A stretch of DNA of 64,000 nt from Lumnitzera littorea (GCA_024138015.1 JAMXBB010000008.1:48770446-48834445); one strand, 5' to 3'; numbered from the stretch's first letter, positions 1 through 12,330 are shown. Numbers and translations are program-made. The notes: generated by a model from the letters alone, not told the origin.

Positions 1-98
1 CTATGAGCTAGCAAGAACCTTAAAGATACTCTAAATGGAGCGTAGCACTCCTATGGGCTAAGAAGAACCCTAAAAGATACCGAATGGAAGGTAGCACC
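1..98 (-). repeat. E1 3'-region minisatellite, distal part (about 50-bp units)
   Basis: Units of about 50 bp with a core like CAAGAACCYTAAAGATAC and a GTAGCACTCC segment repeat here and resume after the solo LTR (959 onward). In reverse complement they match the short units at 23590-23905 in E3. This is the part of the array nearest the missing 3' LTR. Confidence 0.7.
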
Positions 99-958
99 TC
101 GATGTGCCTAAGAGTTAAGTTAATTATTAGGGCTTACTGTAGAGGAATGTAACTAATGGATCTATTGAGATATCGAAGAAGAGGTAGTGGGTCTATAACA
201 CATAGTAGCTTTCATAAAGTTGCTCGTCAAGTATGACATACTAGTGAATATTACACGACTTAGTACTCCACTTGATATGATGCACAAGCTAATACTAAGG
301 TCTACTCTCTATTAATCCCGAACTACAAGATAAGATTAGATAAGAGTGTAAAGGTTGTTGCTCGGAGAGGGTATCTTGCAAGAACATAGGAAAAATAGGT
401 AATGTCTCAATTCTTAAGATTGATTAAGTTGTCTGCTATTACAAATGAGGGACTATTTATAGTAAGTTCCTTAGGGCGACAATACAATAATGGAAACTAC
501 ATAAAGGATAAAGTATGAAGAAGATTCCTAGTACAAACAAAAAGGGGCAAATATGATAAAGGCCAAAAAGGAATATAGTACAAATACTAAAAAAGAAGAG
601 GACAGGTGGCGGTTTGTCATTGGGTTCGTGCTTGGAATCTTAGAGCAATGGAACAAAGTTGTACTAGTGTTAATGTTATTGCTGCTGTGCTGTACTGAAG
701 GCTATTGAGGTGATCTAGTGAAGCATTAGTTCAACAGAGTAGGAAAGGAAAGCTTGTCATACAGGGACCTCAACTTCAACAATCGATGGGTCAACATTTG
801 AGCACTCAGCATTTGAATGAGAGAATGAGCATAGCAGCATATGTTCGAATGAAGTAGTCAAAGTGTTAGCCATTTGGCCTTCTTGATAAGCATTCTCATT
901 TAGGTTAAGCTAAGCAAATAGGATTCTCCTAACTACACCTTGCAAGCTTCTAAGTCTA
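99..958 (-). mobile_element. Solo LTR (same family as 39037-39906) inserted in the E1 minisatellite
   Basis: The 860-bp segment aligns along its left half and centre with the 870-bp solo LTR at 39037-39906; shared blocks include TTAGGRCTTACYGTA, GCACAAGCTAATRCTAAGGT and a CTATTTATAG block. It interrupts the 50-bp minisatellite, which resumes to its right. The best flanking duplication is GCACC (94-98 and 959-963). With those limits the ends read TC...TA instead of TG...CA, which would be two transitions. The TATA-like CTATAAATAG on the minus strand (453-462) suggests minus orientation. The boundaries are less certain than for the sister copy. Confidence 0.65.
453..462 (-). promoter_or_regulatory. 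TATA-box-like motif in solo LTR
   Basis: The minus strand reads CTATAAATAG, and the same ten bases occur at the equivalent place in the sister solo LTR (39392-39401). This is the likely LTR promoter core; activity is not known. Confidence 0.45.
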
Positions 959-1690
959 GCACCAATGACGGGTCTTGAGGTCTGTACCCCATTACGCTTT
1001 TCTAGGCTAACAAGACCCTAAAAGATAGTGAATGGAGGATAGCACTCCAGTAGGCTAGTAAGAACCCTAAAGGATATCAAATTAAGGGTAGTAGCCTAAT
1101 GGGTTGGCAAGAACCCTAAGAGATACTGTTTAGTGAACGTATTGGGAAAATTGATTTGGAACCTGGTCATGCTCCTCTAAGTTGACTAACCTAAGTGAGT
1201 AGGTAGAAAGCTTTTCAAGTTAACTAAAACCTTAATTGGGACTTGGTTATACTCTTTTGAGTTGACTAACCAAGGCAAAGGCAGGAGTGTCACTAGAAGA
1301 CTAGCAATCCTAAATGAGAAATTGATTTGATACTTAGTAGTGCCTTTCTAAGCTAACTATCTTAAGCAGGTGGGCAAAGCACTCATTAAGCTAGCTAAAA
1401 CCCTAAATGAAAGTCCTTTAAGCTAACTAACCTATGCGAACGGGTAAAGCACTCCTTGTGCTAGTTGAGGCCTTAAATGAGAACCCAGTTGTGCTCTTCT
1501 GAGCTAATTAACTTATACAAGTAGGCAAAGTGCTCCTTGAGCTAGCTAAGACTCTAAATGAGAACCTAATCATGCTCCTCTAAGTTGACTAACCTAAGTG
1601 GATAGGCAAAGTACTCTTTGAGCTAGCTAAGACCCTAATGGAAATTATGAGTAGGGTTAGTGCTTTATGAGTTAGCTAAAACCCTAAAAA
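959..1690 (-). repeat. E1 3'-UTR minisatellite (81-bp units grading into about 50-bp units)
   Basis: On the plus strand, units carry GAGCTAGCTAAGACCCTAAA, a GAGAACCTGGTCATGCTCCT block, then ACTAACCTAAGTGGGYAGGC and AAAGCACTCCTT. Units between about 1130 and 1690 are close to 81 bp. Those between 959 and 1130 lack a central block and are about 50 bp. The reverse complement of the same array, with the same order of long then short units relative to the direction of transcription, lies in E3 at 23020-23905. Tandem arrays in the 3' untranslated region are a known hallmark of Tat/Ogre elements. Confidence 0.85.
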
Positions 1691-2374
1691 TTTAATGTAA
1701 ATGCAATGCTTAAAAAAAAAAATGACTTAACTTTATGCTAGAATGTATGGAAGCATTTACTTAGCATTGTTGATAGCACCTAAATAGTCCAACTTTTTCT
1801 TAAGAAGTATGATCAAAACCAATGATTTAGCTTTTAAAATTCATTCTGATCTTAAAATGGAGCACATAAAGTCTTACTTACTAGCTACTTTAAGGAGAGT
1901 GACCCAACACATGAAATACCTCTTCTTTTGAGTAGAAAGGTCATGTCTTAGATTTCTAGCCCTACATAAATCCTCAAATTTTCAATTGAATTGTCTCTTA
2001 GGTTCCCCCAACTAGACCTAAGCCTTTGTCGAGTAATGATTATTTGACATGAGATGTTCGCTCTTTTGAATGTAGCCTTGTCTTGAAAAATAGAAAAAAA
2101 ATATCCCCGTCGAGGAAGGTGAATTTGTAGTAAAGCATTTTAAGAGTTTTTCATTAATCATCATTGTTCCAAAGCTCGCATTCATCTTCTCTCATGTTTG
2201 CTGTGTATGAGATTTCTTTGAGTGGGGTAAGAGAATAGGACCTTTTGATGGAGTAGGAAAAGTGTTGAGAGTCATCTAATGTTGATGACTAGGGATACTA
2301 GTTTTGTTTGTAGAAAATGAAAATTAAACCATAATGATATTTAAGATTGCTAGCATTTTGTGTTCCGAGTAAAA
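1691..2374 (-). other. E1 3' noncoding stretch between integrase and minisatellite
   Basis: No frame shows retroelement protein similarity here. The segment has an A11 run near 1710 and AT-rich text. By position it is the 3' untranslated region between the end of integrase and the tandem array. Confidence 0.5.
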
Positions 2375-3600
2375 ATTCCATTGATTTTCAAGGGTAGTAG
2401 TACTTCTCTACATAAGCATTTATAGGGTTCCTCAAATTTGGATCATCCATTTGTGATAAAATTAAAGCCCTTCCTAACAACACTCTTTTCACAATATAAG
2501 GAACTTTGTAATTTGAAGCAAATTTCCCTCTAAGGTCTTATACATTGGTGAGAGCTTTTCTCAACAACACATCACCTTTTTTTAAATTCTGAAGTCGTAC
2601 CTTCTTATTAAAGGCTTGAGCCATTCTTTATCGATAGTATTGATTATGACACAAGGCTGTCAATCTCTTTTCATCAATTAAATTCAACTACTTAATGTGC
2701 TTTTTTACCCAATTAGCTTTATCCAATTGAGTCTCTGATAGCACTTTGAGAGATCGGATCTCCACTTCCACTGGCAATATAACTTTAGTACCATATACTA
2801 AGGAGTAGGGTGTTTCCTATATCGATGTCCTGATATAAGTTTGATATGCCATGAGTGCAAATGGTAACATCTCATGCCAATTAAGATAAGTAACAACCAT
2901 TTTTTCAATGATTTTCTTGAGATTTTTGTTAGCTACTTCTATAGCCTTATTCATCTAAGGTCGATGGGGAGTAAAATTTTTGTGGATGATCCTAAATTGC
3001 TGACACAATGTTGACATGAGTTTGTTGTTGAGATTTGTGCCGTTATTAGTAATGACTATTTCTAGAGTCTCATATTGAGCTAAAATGTCCATCTTGATGA
3101 ACCTGACTACTACTCCTTGGGTAACACTTGAATAAGATGAGGTTTCAACCCACTTACTGAAATAGTCAATGCCTACCATTATGAAACAATGACTGTTGGA
3201 TGCATTTAGAGTGAATAAGTCAATGATGTTTATACCTCACATCAAAAATGGCCATGGCATAGATAGTATATATAACTTATGAGACGAAGCATTTGTCCTG
3301 TTCGCATAAACTTAGCACAAGTGGTAGTACTTGACATGTTTAATGCAATCACCTTCCATAGTTGACCAATAGTATCCTAGTCTCATAATCTTTTTAGAGA
3401 GCATGTGGCCATTCATCTAGGGGCTACATACTTTTACATGTACTTCCTTCATCAAAACTTCAGCTTCCTTTTCATCTACACACCTTAAGAGCATACCATC
3501 AAACTATCACCAGTACAAGGTGGATTCACTTATTAAGAATTGGTTAGCCAACCTCTTGATCATTCCTTTGTCTTCCTTTTCAGCCTCATCAAGGTACATA
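2375..3600 (-). pseudogene. E1 integrase (broken)
   Basis: Integrase would insert the element's cDNA into the host genome. Reading leftward, a degraded H2C2 zinc-finger region (about 3440-3290) includes NGHMLSKKI and GYYWSTMEGDCIKHVKYYH, with one zinc-binding Cys replaced by Tyr. The catalytic core follows at 2955-3179 with DYFSKWVE, ITNNGTNLNN and HKNFTPHRP; family members read TDNG here, so the second core Asp is Asn. The C-terminal part (about 2640-2375) has KKVRLQNLKKGDVLLRK and ends near YVEKYYYP. In-frame stops and frameshifts interrupt the reading. It continues from the RT/RNase H region of E1 to its right. Confidence 0.85.
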
Positions 3601-3859
3601 CCTTGTTGTAAAAGAATTTTGATGTCATGGTACCAAGGCTTTTCATCATGTACACTTCTATTGCTAGATAAAAAGCAAATTTCTCTTCAATTTCGATCTT
3701 GAGCGGCTAAATTTCTACCCCACCAGATATTTGAAGCTAGAACATCAGTGAATTGGTTCTCAGTCCTCGGGATGTATGTGAACGTAATTTCCTCAAACTT
3801 CTCCAATAACTCAATCAAGTGCTAGTGATAAAGTACCAATTTAGGGTCTTTTGTTTTGT

Positions 3860-4200
3860 ATTCACCTTGAGCTTAGCAAATAATTTCCTCAAACTTCTCT
3901 ACTAACTTGTATCTCTTTATCCAAGGCCATTTTAAGTCCCATAATACACGCCTCGTATTTAGCAATAATGTTGGTGATTGGAAAATGAGCCTTATAGCTA
4001 TAAGGAATTGTATACCTTCGAGGGATATCAATATTACCCCAATTCCACATCTAGACATATTGGAATCTCCATTAAAGAACATCTTCCATTTCGAAAGTTT
4101 TTCGTCTTTTTCTTTATCAAAATCACCATTAATTACCAAGATATCCTCATCAGAAAATTTGACTTGCACTTCTTGAGGAATATCTTCAAGGGGATTCTCT
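3860..4200 (-). pseudogene. E1 second RNase H-like domain (broken)
   Basis: The segment contains KWKMFFNGDSNMSRCGIGV followed by LISLEGIQFLIAI. This matches the additional RNase H-type domain that Tat/Ogre elements carry between RT-RNase H and integrase, whose members read WxMYFDGAxNxxGxGIG. The first catalytic Asp is Asn here. The frame breaks after about 35 further residues. The domain would help degrade the RNA strand during cDNA synthesis. Confidence 0.75.
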
Positions 4201-4340
4201 ACTGGTTAATCTACTAAGGCTTGCCTCTTGATTGAATTTTGATTCACATATGTGATGTTAGACTCTGATAATAGCATTTGCCATATTGAGATCTTACCAA
4301 TTAAGGCTGGCTTCTCCGCCAAATATTTCAAGGGATTGTG

Positions 4341-5420
4341 TTATGTGAGCAGCTTAATCTGGTAATAGAGTATGTATTGTTTGAGTTGATGCATGACCCA
4401 AATTAATGTGCAACATATCCTTTTAATTTCTAAATATTTTTGCTTCTCCTTTGTAAACTTCTTACTTAAATAATAAATAGCTTGCTCTTTCCCTTCTTCA
4501 TCTTTTTGGCCAAGTATGCATCTCATGGATTCTACAAATATAGTGAGGTATAAAAATAACGACCTTCTAGGTTTAGGAGCTACCAACATTAGAGGATTCA
4601 TGAGATATTGTTTGATTGTTGTAAAGGCTTCTTTATACTTCATCCCAATTGTTATTAGCATTCTTCTTCAGTAGTTTAAACAAAGGATAACATTTATCAG
4701 TGACTTCAAATACAAATCGAGTTATGTAGTTCAATTGACCCAATAAGCCCCTGATCTCTTTAAGTGTGTGTAGAGAAGGCATGTTAAGTATTGCTTTGAC
4801 TTTATCAGGATCTACTTCGATGCCCCTTTGGCTAATTATAAAACCTAACAATTTTCTTGATGTCACCTCAAAAGTATACTTCTCTAATTCAATTTCAATT
4901 GAAATTTCCTTAATCTATTAAACAACCTTCTTAGATTATCCATGTGACTCTTCCCTTTTTTTGGATTTTGCAATCATATCATTAACATATACTTCTACTT
5001 CCTTGTGCATCATGTCGTGAAAGATTGTGACCATCACTCTTTGGTAAGTTGACCTGGCATTTTTGAGTCCGAAGGCATTACTTTGTAGCAAAATATGCTC
5101 CAAATGGTTATAAAGGTCATCTTGGTCTTATCTTTGGACATTCTGATTTGATTATATTTGGAGAAGTCATCCATAAATGACAAGAGATGGTTTCCGATTA
5201 TATTATCTACCAAGACATCTATCTGGAGTAATGGAAAATTATCCTTAGATGTTGCCTGATTGGAGATCTTGGAAATCCACACATACTTTGACTTTCCCAT
5301 TCTTCTTCATTATCGGTATAATGTTAGCCACTCATTCAAGATAATTAGATACTTTAATGAAACCAACCTCAAGTAATTTCTTGACTTCTTCTTTGATCTT
5401 CAACAAGATATCTGTTTGAT
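4341..5420 (-). pseudogene. E1 reverse transcriptase and RNase H (broken, YVDD changed to YVND)
   Basis: The finger and palm part is at 5034-5300 (KDNFPLLQIDVLVD, LSFMDDFSKYNQI, FCYKVMP). The active-site block on the minus strand near 4970-4990 reads EVYVNDMIAKSK, so the first Asp of the YVDD motif is Asn (codon AAT). The thumb follows at 4633-4866 (LLGFIISQRGIEVDPDKV, LGQLNYITRF), then the RNase H start at 4341-4661 (LMLVAPKPRRSLFLYL, YYLSKKFTKEKQKYLEIK). Order and motifs are those of Tat-type pol. The frames are shifted between these blocks. Confidence 0.88.
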
Positions 5421-6449
5421 GTCCTCTTATGTGGGTAAATGATGGACTACAATTGACAGTTCTAACTCAAGCATATCCTCGTAAGACCACACGACCACAT
5501 CTTGATACTCAGATAATGGTAGTCAACATAGTTAATTCTACTTTTGGCTTTTCTTTTAAGTCCCCTCTAATCTTCAAAATTTTGAAGTTATCATGAGCCC
5601 TTATATTGATTATTTTAGTTAGCTCATTAATGGAAATTCTACCTAGTTCATGTTTTTGCCAGCTTTCTTGTATTTCACCATGGTCATCAACATCACTCTC
5701 GATAACTAACCTAATAGGGCTTAAAGTGACATTAATATTTTCATCATCTACTTGTGTGAGGTATCCTTAGCTTTCATTTAAAGCATTAGATCTGGGCAAA
5801 AAGTAATTAGAGGAAACAAGTATAAGTAGAGAGAAATGGAGCGCAATGGAGAAAAAGGAAGCTAATATTTTATTCATTAAATATTGAAGGAGTTCTCACA
5901 AGTACATTAACGAACAAAAAAAAAATTATTGAAAATTCATAAAAATACTAAACTACAGTTCATCCTTTATCCTAGAGAAGACCTATTATCATTCATAAGG
6001 ACAGAGAACTAATTATTTAGATGCTGGAGTTTATAAGATGGGCCTGCTAATTCCACTTCATTGGGGAATTTTTCTTTGGTAGATTTCGGGGTCTGAGTGT
6101 TAACTTGGACAAATGTCTTAGTCAGTGGTGGAAAAATCATTGGGGTATAATATAATCTATCACCTCTCTTGCCCCTTGCTTGTTTCATTTGGAATTCTTC
6201 AATTGAGGTTGGAATATAGTTAAGGCCCTAACTACAATCTAGCTTTTCCTTAAACTTCACCTTCTCCATCTCTCCTTTGTTAGGACTAGTAACCATACAT
6301 ACCTCATCAAACATTTGTAAGCCAAAGTCATGTTACTCCTTAGTGCCTATATAGGGTATGGTCATCTCTTTATAAATATCATAGTCTTGATCTCTTAAAA
6401 TTGTTATCACTTAGCCATATGAGGCAAACTTGAAATTTTAATGCATATT
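5421..6449 (-). pseudogene. E1 protease tail and protease-RT linker (broken, resumes after E2)
   Basis: On the minus strand from 6449 one frame can be followed with few stops: FASYG, VITILRDQDYDIYKEMTIPY, DFGLQMFDEVCMVTS, then FPPLTKTFVQVNTQTPKS and KFPNEVELAGPSYKLQ. In related elements this text follows the retropepsin fold, after the LHQK block that lies at 14905-14960 on the far side of E2. The insertion of E2 therefore split the protease region. Farther left (6000-5421) reading is poor, with scattered stops. Confidence 0.75.
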
Positions 6450-7302
6450 TGGAGTTGTACACATGGAAAAACACCACAACGAATAGGAATGAAAAGAAAA
6501 AAAAAGGGGGTTTAGTAAGTCCAAATAGCTATTAGCTGGATATAACGTAACAATTAATCCTATTTAGCCTAATCTCAACACTCAATGTGACACATGAATT
6601 TTGGACTAAGGGTACTTGCCATTAACTCTTGTTAAAGGAGATAGATAAGAGCTAAGGATAATAGAGAATATACAGGTTACTTTCAAAGGAAAAATTTTGT
6701 AATTCAATAACAATAGCATGTTATTTGCATGCAAAAGAAGTATGGTATTTATATGTCCTTAACAAAGGTTACAATAAATGAGGAAAAGAAAAATAGATAA
6801 TGTACAAAATATTCCTAAAACATTCTTAATAGGGTAAAAACGACAAATGCTACATCAAACGGAAAAAGAAGGAATCCCTTTGGGAAGTTATGCTAGAAGA
6901 CACATGTCCTGTAGTGATTAGCGATCTATACTGAGGCTGGTCTTGCTAATGCAAATCTTGAACAATTCAACAGTTGCAAAGTTAAGCTTAGATGAAGGTA
7001 GGAGAGGATCTGGAAACAAGGTTGACTTGATCTAGGTTAGGCTGGAGCTTGGACATTCTAGAGCCTCTTAAGGTTGAGTAGCTTGACAAATCGGCTTAGA
7101 TGGATGCAATGTACTTAAACGTTCGGAAGTTGTATTGATCTTAACTATAGTTTGACACTTAAGTCAATAGAAGTGTAAGAGTCTGAGATCAAAGAAGGAA
7201 TCCTCGTTTGGTAAGGGTTCTTGAGCTAATATTCATCTGGTTAGTCTTCGTAATCCTCTAGCTTAGCTTTGTGTGATAGGTCCGAGGAGTTGATTCCTAT
7301 CA
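6450..7302 (-). repeat. E2 3' LTR
   Basis: About 850 bp, alignable along its whole length with 14016-14904 (for example AGAGCTAAGGATAATAGAGA, GTTGATTCCTATYA). It starts TGGAG and ends CTATCA. The minus strand contains ATATAAATACC near 6745-6760, a TATA-like promoter core. Differences from the partner LTR are frequent, so the insertion is old. Confidence 0.85.
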
Positions 7303-8580
7303 TCTACTTGGGGGTCATAAGGATTTGTCCTCAAATTTGAAGGGGCTTCTTGTGGTTGCTCCTCTCTTGCTTCTTTAATGTCTTCTATTGGTTGGTAAGG
7401 GATCAGGTTAGATACATTGAAGGTGGGGGAGACACCATAGTTTTTCAAGTAGCTCAATTCGGTAAGCATTACAGTTGATCTCCTTTAGGACCTTGAATAG
7501 ACCATTAGCTCATGGAGATAGTTTATTCTGTCCCAGGTGTGATAATCTATATTAGTTGAGCTGGATCTATAATAGGTTACTTAGCTTGAAAGAAATAGTT
7601 TAGTGGTCATAGCTACTTATCTCTTACTATCTTTCATTGAACTTGGCAATCTTCCTTGTTACAGACTAGTGTATCTTGTAATCCTTAGGTACGGTCAACT
7701 TTAAGCTACCTTTCTTCTACAGCTGTAGGGCTACCAATCATATCTAAAGGGATAGTGGAGTTGAGGCCATAGATGACCTCAAAAGGAGTCTTCCCAATAG
7801 TGTTATGGATGGTCTGGTTGTAAGCAAACTCTACACCAAGTAGGCACAAGTCCCATTCTCTCAAATTCTTCCCTACAATAGCTTAGAGTAGAGTACCTAA
7901 TGTCTTGCTCACCACTTCAGTCTGGCCATCAATCTAGGGATGCTTATTAGAGCTGAACACAAGCTTAGTCCCAAGCCTCCTCTAAATTGTCTTCTAAAAA
8001 TAACTCAGAAATTTTGTATCCCGATTTGATATGATGGTCTTTGGAATTCCATCTAGTTAGACAACTTCCTCCAAAAACAAATCAATAATATATAAAGTAT
8101 TATTAGTTCGGTGGCATGAAATGAAGTGTGCCATTTTGTAGAAGCGATCCACTACTATAAGGACTAAATCCTTCCTTCTAGATGTTCAAGGCAATCCTAG
8201 GATGAAGTCCACATTGAGGTCGGTCTAAGGAGAGGTTGGCATTGGTAAGGCCAAATATCTTCCATATGGCTCCCTCCTTGCTTTTGCTCTTTTATACACT
8301 TCACAACTATTGATGACCTTGTGGATTTCGTTGATCAAACCAAGCTAGTAGAAGTTTTCTCTTAATAGGTCAGCTATTTTAGTCTCTCCAAATGGCTATC
8401 ACTATGAGCTTCCTTAACTAATAGCTTATGTATGGAACAATTCGGTATGCACAGCCTCTTGTTTTTGAACAAGTACCCATCCTTCAAGAAGTAACCTCCA
8501 ATAGCAACTCCTTTTCGGTACTTCTCAAGAATAGGATCAAAGTGTGGGTTTTAAGCATATTGCTCAGTAATAAGGGAACA
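7303..8580 (-). pseudogene. E2 integrase (broken)
   Basis: On the minus strand near 8035-7740 the core reads DTKFLSYF, RRLGTKLVFSSNKHP, DGQTEVVSKTLGTLL, NLREWDLCLLGVEFAYNQT and GKTPFEVIYGLNSTIPLD. These are the standard core and post-core blocks of gypsy integrase. The C-terminal end at 7263-7469 has LKNYGVSPTFNVSNLIPYQP, as in chromovirus-type integrases, and runs into the 3' LTR. Several stops, such as Gln to stop before the DGQTEVV block, make it inactive. Confidence 0.88.
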
Positions 8581-10272
8581 TCCTAATCACTTTTTTTGTA
8601 AAGTCATCAGTAGAGTTTGTCGACATGACAAGGCATCTATGACTACACTAGCATTGCCTTTCTTATGCTTAATTATGTAAAAAAAGCCTTCCATAAACTT
8701 CAACCAATTTGCTTGCCTCTTTAAAAGTTTGTTTAAACTCCTAAGATGCTTTAAGGACTCATGGTTTGTATAAATCACAAACTTTCGAGGTAGTAGATAA
8801 TGTTACCATGCAGTAAGAGCTTGGAAAAGAGCATACAACTCTTTCTTGTACACAAAATAATTTAGTGTGGCACCACTGAGCTTCTTACTGTGATAAGCAA
8901 TAGGTTAGTGCTCTTGTATTAGTACAATGTTAATACCAATACCTGATATGTCACATTCTCATTCAAATTGCTTGCTAAACTTTGGAAAGGTTAAGACAGT
9001 AGCAGTAGTAAGCTTCTTCTTGATTTTCCTGAAGCTCTACTTAACTCGGTCATTCCAACAAAATCCTTCACTCTTCTTAGTAAGCTCGGTCAATGGGGTA
9101 ACAAAGGTACTGAAGTTCTTAATGAACCTTCTATAGAAAGAAGTGAGGCTATAAAAGCTTTGTTCTTCAGTGATGCTTTTTAGTGTCGACTACTTCAAGA
9201 TAACTTGGATTCCATCTCTCAACACTACATAACTAAGGAAGACAACTTCACCTTAGCAAAAGGGCACTCCTTCAAGTTCCCATATAGTCTCTCAGCCTAT
9301 AGAATATCAAAAACAACTCGAAGATGTTGTAAATTTTTGGCCAGGTTGGTAGTATACACTAATATGTTATCAAAGTACATGACCACACATCGTTTGATTA
9401 AAGTGCTCATCACAGGGTTCATGAGCCTCATAAATGTGGTCAGCGCATAGTTAGTCCAAATGGCATAACTGGCCATTGAAGAGACTATGCCTTATCTTAA
9501 ATGCAGTCTTCCATTTGTCACTAGGTCTCATGCGAATGTGATGGTATCTACTTTGTAGGTCAATCTTCAAAAATACTTTGGTGCCATGAAGCTCGTCTAA
9601 CATTTCATTAAGTCTTGGTATAGGGTACTTGTATTTGATAGTAATTTGGTTGATAGCTTGGCTATCGATGCACATGCGCTATGAACCATCCTTTTTTGGG
9701 ACAAGTAAAGCTGGTATGAAATAATGGCTCATACTCTCCCTCTTACATATCTACACTCTATCAACTCATCTACCTATCTCTTCAATTTGACAATTGCTCA
9801 GGGTTCATCCTGTAAGTAGGTCAGTTTGGTCAAGTCACGCCTATTTGTAAGTCAATGTAGTGCTTAATGCCTCAAATTGAGGGTAGTCCTTTAGGTAGCT
9901 CTTTTGGGAATAGGTTAGAAAATTCATCTATCAACTTCTGAACCCTTATAGGTATATCTTCTAAATTCTTTAATTCTAGCAATCTCTTCACTAATAAAAA
10001 CATAGGGTCATCGACCTTCTTAATAGCTTAGAGCTCTCTTTAGCTCATCACTAATGACTTCTTCTTGCTAGCTTAGGTGAGTTGATTGTGTATATCGCCC
10101 ACTTAGCTTGGTGTTATAGTTTGTAACACAATCTTATTCTCTTCCTTTGTAAAGGCATAAGTGTTCTTGTATCTACTGTAAATAACATGTCAATTGAATA
10201 ACTAAGGTCTCCTTAACAACAAATGTGAAGCACTAATGGAACAACATTGCTCACTACTTTGTCTCTATACAT
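8581..10272 (-). pseudogene. E2 reverse transcriptase and RNase H (broken, YFDD changed to YFDN)
   Basis: RT begins near 9900. At 9451-9675 it reads YKYPIPRLNEMLDELHGTKVF and KIDLQSRYHHIRMRPSD, the template-binding palm region. The active-site block on the minus strand at 9366-9380 reads MYFDNIL, so the second catalytic Asp of YFDD is Asn. RNase H ends at 8587-8778 with YTNHESLKHL, LKRQANWLKFMEGF and GNASVVIDALSCRQ, where relatives have YTDHE and VADALSRR. The stretch near 10130-10270 holds the linker after protease (DKVVSNVVPL) up to the inserted solo LTR. Confidence 0.88.
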
Positions 10273-10277
10273 ATTTC

Positions 10278-12005
10278 TAACGAGATGACATAAACATTGA
10301 ATAAAAATCGATTGATTTAAAGACACTTTATAAATGGAAATTTTCAAAATAGTGTCAATCTCTTAACCAACCAGTGTGTCAGATTGTATGTAGTAATAAA
10401 ACCGACGAGTATTCACCAGGTCATTTCCTTAAGGAAAAGGGTTCGGTTAAGTACCAGATTCTAACTTGTTGCTTTAATCTACACTAATCGAATAAGCAAT
10501 AGTGAGTTGAAAATAACTGCAACTAAATAAGAATGAAATTTAACAACAAACGCAAATTCTAAAGGCGTAGGCTTGTGACATGTTTCCAAAGTAGTGGTGA
10601 AGGTATGTTGTTAAGATATTAAGGATGGTTTTTAATTGGGTTTTGATGAAATTCACTTGAGTTCGATCTTAGATAAGGCACCTCACTGAACTATATAGCA
10701 AAAAATCTCCTCTCGGTCTCATTTTCCTATACGATCAGCTAAATTACTTAATTCTTATCACGAGTCAAGTAATTTAGTCTTAGGAATTAAGGGGTCGAAT
10801 GTCCTCTCGATTTCATAACTTATCTTAACTTAGTAAGGCCGCATAAGGCATTGTGAATTCAATAGGGAACACCTAATCTCCTCTTAGTCTCATAAGCATA
10901 AGAACCCATTACTGATATTACACCGACTCAATGACTCAAATTGGGAATTACACAACTAATCTCCTTTTAGTCTCATAATCACAACGAAACCCATTGAAAA
11001 TTTCATTAAAAAGCATCTCAAAGAGCCTAAATGTAGTACTAATCATCAAAATCCCATTTAAACACACATACCCATATCATAACTACAAAGTTATACCATC
11101 TGCAACATCTACATATTCACAAACCCACTAAAACTAACTTAGCTGCTCATATTAAGAACAATAATAGCAAGAAATGACAAAAATATGGTAGCAAACTCCA
11201 TTGCTAAACAAAACAACAAGATGGTAATGAATAAACTAAAGATTAGATGAAGAAAACGTAACAAATGCTCATTAAACAAACATAAATGTGCATCAAAATC
11301 CTCAAAACATTGACTAAATATCATAAACAAATCAATAGAACAGTAAAACAAGCAGTGAGCTCACAATTCTAAACTAAACAATGCTAAGAAGCTAATTGCA
11401 ACTCACATTTCTAGTTGCAAATGCGAGTATTTATAGAATTGGTCTACCGATTGATCGGTAGATACATGTCAACTCCTAGTTGTCTATATGTTTAATGAAA
11501 CATGGCGTTTAGGATGATTAGGGTTTTAGTCGAAAAACTATTACCTTAATTTCTTCTATTGATTGATTAGTGTTAGAGTTACTAATTGGTTGCTATGGTT
11601 GAATCCATCCTTGTACATTTTGTTCGTGATACTGACCTCTCCAATGATCAGTCGATCAATAGGTCACCTAATCCCTAATGCTTAAGGGCATACCAATCGG
11701 TTGGTGGCATGGTTACTGATCAATTGGTAGGCCAAATTTACTAATGCCATTTATTTTGGCTTCCTTGATGGAATGATCAAGGCTACCAAGATGAAGTAGC
11801 CCCCATGCACTTGCACATAGGATATAAAATGCATTAAATTCATTTAAAAACAACACTCTTTCATGCATTTTTGACAATTTTGCACAAGTTGGTACATTTT
11901 GTGCATAAAATCCAATTTCATGAAAAATTAACTAAACTTTGCAAGAATTTATGCACAAATGTAGGTTTTAAAGTTAGAAAAGTCGCATATTTTGAGTCGC
12001 GATCA
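10278..12005 (-). mobile_element. Solo LTR (1728 bp) inserted in E2, TSD ATTTC
   Basis: Flanked by exact 5-bp duplications ATTTC (10273-10277 and 12006-12010). On the minus strand it begins TGATCGCGACTC and ends TCTCGTTA, where the last CA has become TA. E2 protein reading is continuous if the insert is removed: VPFCVGN on the right side joins DKVVSNVVPL on the left. No internal coding region is present, so this is a solo LTR left by LTR-LTR recombination. Its text (repeated CTCCTCTYRGTCTCAT blocks) resembles the 3' halves of long Athila/Tat-like LTRs, but the family is not certain. Confidence 0.85.
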
Positions 12006-12010
12006 ATTTC

Positions 12011-12330
12011 CTACACAAAATGGTACGATTACCTATTTGGTCTTATGCAGATCATGCTTGTCGTATAACTAATACAGCTTCTAAGGTCAGGAGTTCTTAG
12101 AGGTTGGCAGACCCATCCGTTGAACAAGAGTTTGAGCGACAACATTGGTGAAACCCCCTCCATTTATTATAATCGTGCATAGTTGACTCTTGATGGTACA
12201 GTTGGTGTAGAACAAATTTTCCCTTTGGTCTTCCTCGTTACTCAACATTGAGTTCAACACTTGTCTCAACACCAAGGTCATCACTTCTTCCTAGTTATCA
12301 TAGACACAGGTTTCTTCCTCATCTTTGACT
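12011..12330 (-). pseudogene. E2 protease (broken)
   Basis: The minus strand at 12087-12284 carries LRQVLNSMLSNEEDQRENLF, YTNCTIKSQLCTIIINGGG and TNVVAQTLVQRMGLPTSK. Relatives have LIIDGGSCTNVAS, so the catalytic Asp of the D-x-G motif is Asn here. The final part, KLYxLYDKHDLHKTK, lies next to the solo-LTR target site. The protease would process the Gag-Pol polyprotein. Confidence 0.82.
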
